Shown here one piece after another: positions 15,823 to 16,244 of a DNA stretch of 16,244 nt. Position 1 is the first letter of the stretch. Each line of letters opens with the position of its first letter. The position numbers and the translations under genes are program-made. The DNA is from an uncultured Bacilli bacterium (GTDB lineage Bacteria > Bacillota_I > Bacilli_A > ML615J-28 > CAG-313): contig CAJGDR010000016.1 of the NCBI GenBank assembly GCA_904502205.1, forward strand, positions 1 to 16,244, given 5' to 3'. The notes beneath the pieces were generated by a model, which saw only the letters and a program-made list of their open reading frames with translations, was not told where the DNA came from and did no database searches.

Positions 15823-16244
15823 ATGATTAATTTCTTAGAACTAGTAAATAAATATAAAGATGAAGCAATCAAAATGCTTCAAGAACTAGTACAAATTAAT
15901 AGTGTACTTGATTATGATACTGTAAATGCTAACCAACCATTTGGTAAAGGGATTAACGATGCATTACTATATATGTTAAATCGTGCATCAAATGATGGAT
16001 TCAAAACATTTAATGATGAAGGATATGTTGGCGTTGTTACAATGGAAGGTGTAACAAATGATAAAATTGGTATCCTAGGACATTTAGATGTTGTTCCTGT
16101 TGGTGAGGGTTGGACATATCCACCATTTAGTGGAGAAATTGTTGATGGTAAGATGTATGGTCGTGGAACAATGGATGATAAAGGTCCAACTATTGCTTCT
16201 TACATTGCTCTTAAAATGCTTAAAGATAATAACATTAAATTAAA
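15823..16244 (+). CDS. pepV: PepV-type M20 dipeptidase, N-terminal part
   Basis: Only the first 140 residues are in the window. Zinc peptidase family M20 motifs are clear: GHLDVVPVGEGW with His87 (metal ligand) and Asp89, then YGRGTMDDKGP with Asp119 as the bridging metal ligand and Lys120-Gly121-Pro122. The WTYPPFSGEIVDGKMYGRG stretch is typical of PepV, a cytosolic enzyme that cleaves dipeptides, including beta-Ala or D-residue dipeptides in lactobacilli. The ATG follows the EIIB-like stop by 5 bases. The ribosome site AGGA (15808-15811) lies inside the previous gene, so the two are an operon. Other M20 peptidases (DapE, PepT) fit less well. Confidence 0.9.
   Translation, partial: MINFLELVNKYKDEAIKMLQELVQINSVLDYDTVNANQPFGKGINDALLYMLNRASNDGFKTFNDEGYVGVVTMEGVTNDKIGILGHLDVVPVGEGWTYPPFSGEIVDGKMYGRGTMDDKGPTIASYIALKMLKDNNIKL

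Overview
The window is very AT-rich and densely coded, and looks chromosomal. It points to a low-GC Firmicutes/Mollicutes-grade bacterium in the Bacilli, somewhere near Acholeplasma, Haloplasma, Izemoplasma, Turicibacter, Erysipelotrichales or related uncultured gut lineages (inference, not proven). UGA works as a stop: potC ends in TGA inside an ATGA overlap with potD, and Trp is TGG throughout. This excludes the Mycoplasma/Spiroplasma genetic code. An undecaprenyl-diphosphate phosphatase implies a peptidoglycan wall, and a Cys-rich CotY/CotZ-like protein hints at spore formation or spore-forming ancestry. No rRNA, tRNA, CRISPR array or mobile element is visible, and no gap between genes exceeds 300 bases.

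Layout. (1) 1-6148, plus strand: the tail of a B3/4 (PheRS-editing-like) domain protein, glutaminyl-tRNA synthetase, PcrA helicase and NAD+-dependent DNA ligase LigA. They are packed with gaps of 6-13 bases, probably one transcript starting outside the window, and closed by a strong terminator. (2) 6184-11484: a near-consensus promoter with a palindromic operator candidate, an XRE-cupin regulator, then potABCD for polyamine uptake. potA/potB, potB/potC and potC/potD overlap by 14, 7 and 4 bases. PotA and PotD are both clearly longer than usual: PotA has a second TOBE-like domain, and PotD has a coiled-coil insertion and a C-terminal membrane anchor. (3) 11499-12890: a separately promoted lipoprotein built from two copies of one unknown domain, with its own terminator. 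(4) 12924-13989: two plus-strand orphan genes. The first looks like an aspartokinase fold stripped of its catalytic motifs; the second is unrecognised. (5) 14004-15311: a convergent bidirectional terminator, then on the minus strand uppP followed by the cotY/cotZ-like gene. (6) 15391-16244: a promoter, a one-TM protein with an EIIB-like domain lacking the phospho-cysteine, and the start of a PepV-type M20 dipeptidase running off the window.

How the parts work together. Region 1 is translation and DNA-repair housekeeping. Region 2 is a self-contained polyamine importer with its probable autoregulator. Regions 3-5 hold the least-explained genes: the duplicated lipoprotein, the pseudo-aspartokinase with its small neighbour, and the coat-like protein. 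They are the best candidates for undescribed biology. No assignment was checked by database search; all rest on motifs read from the sequence.
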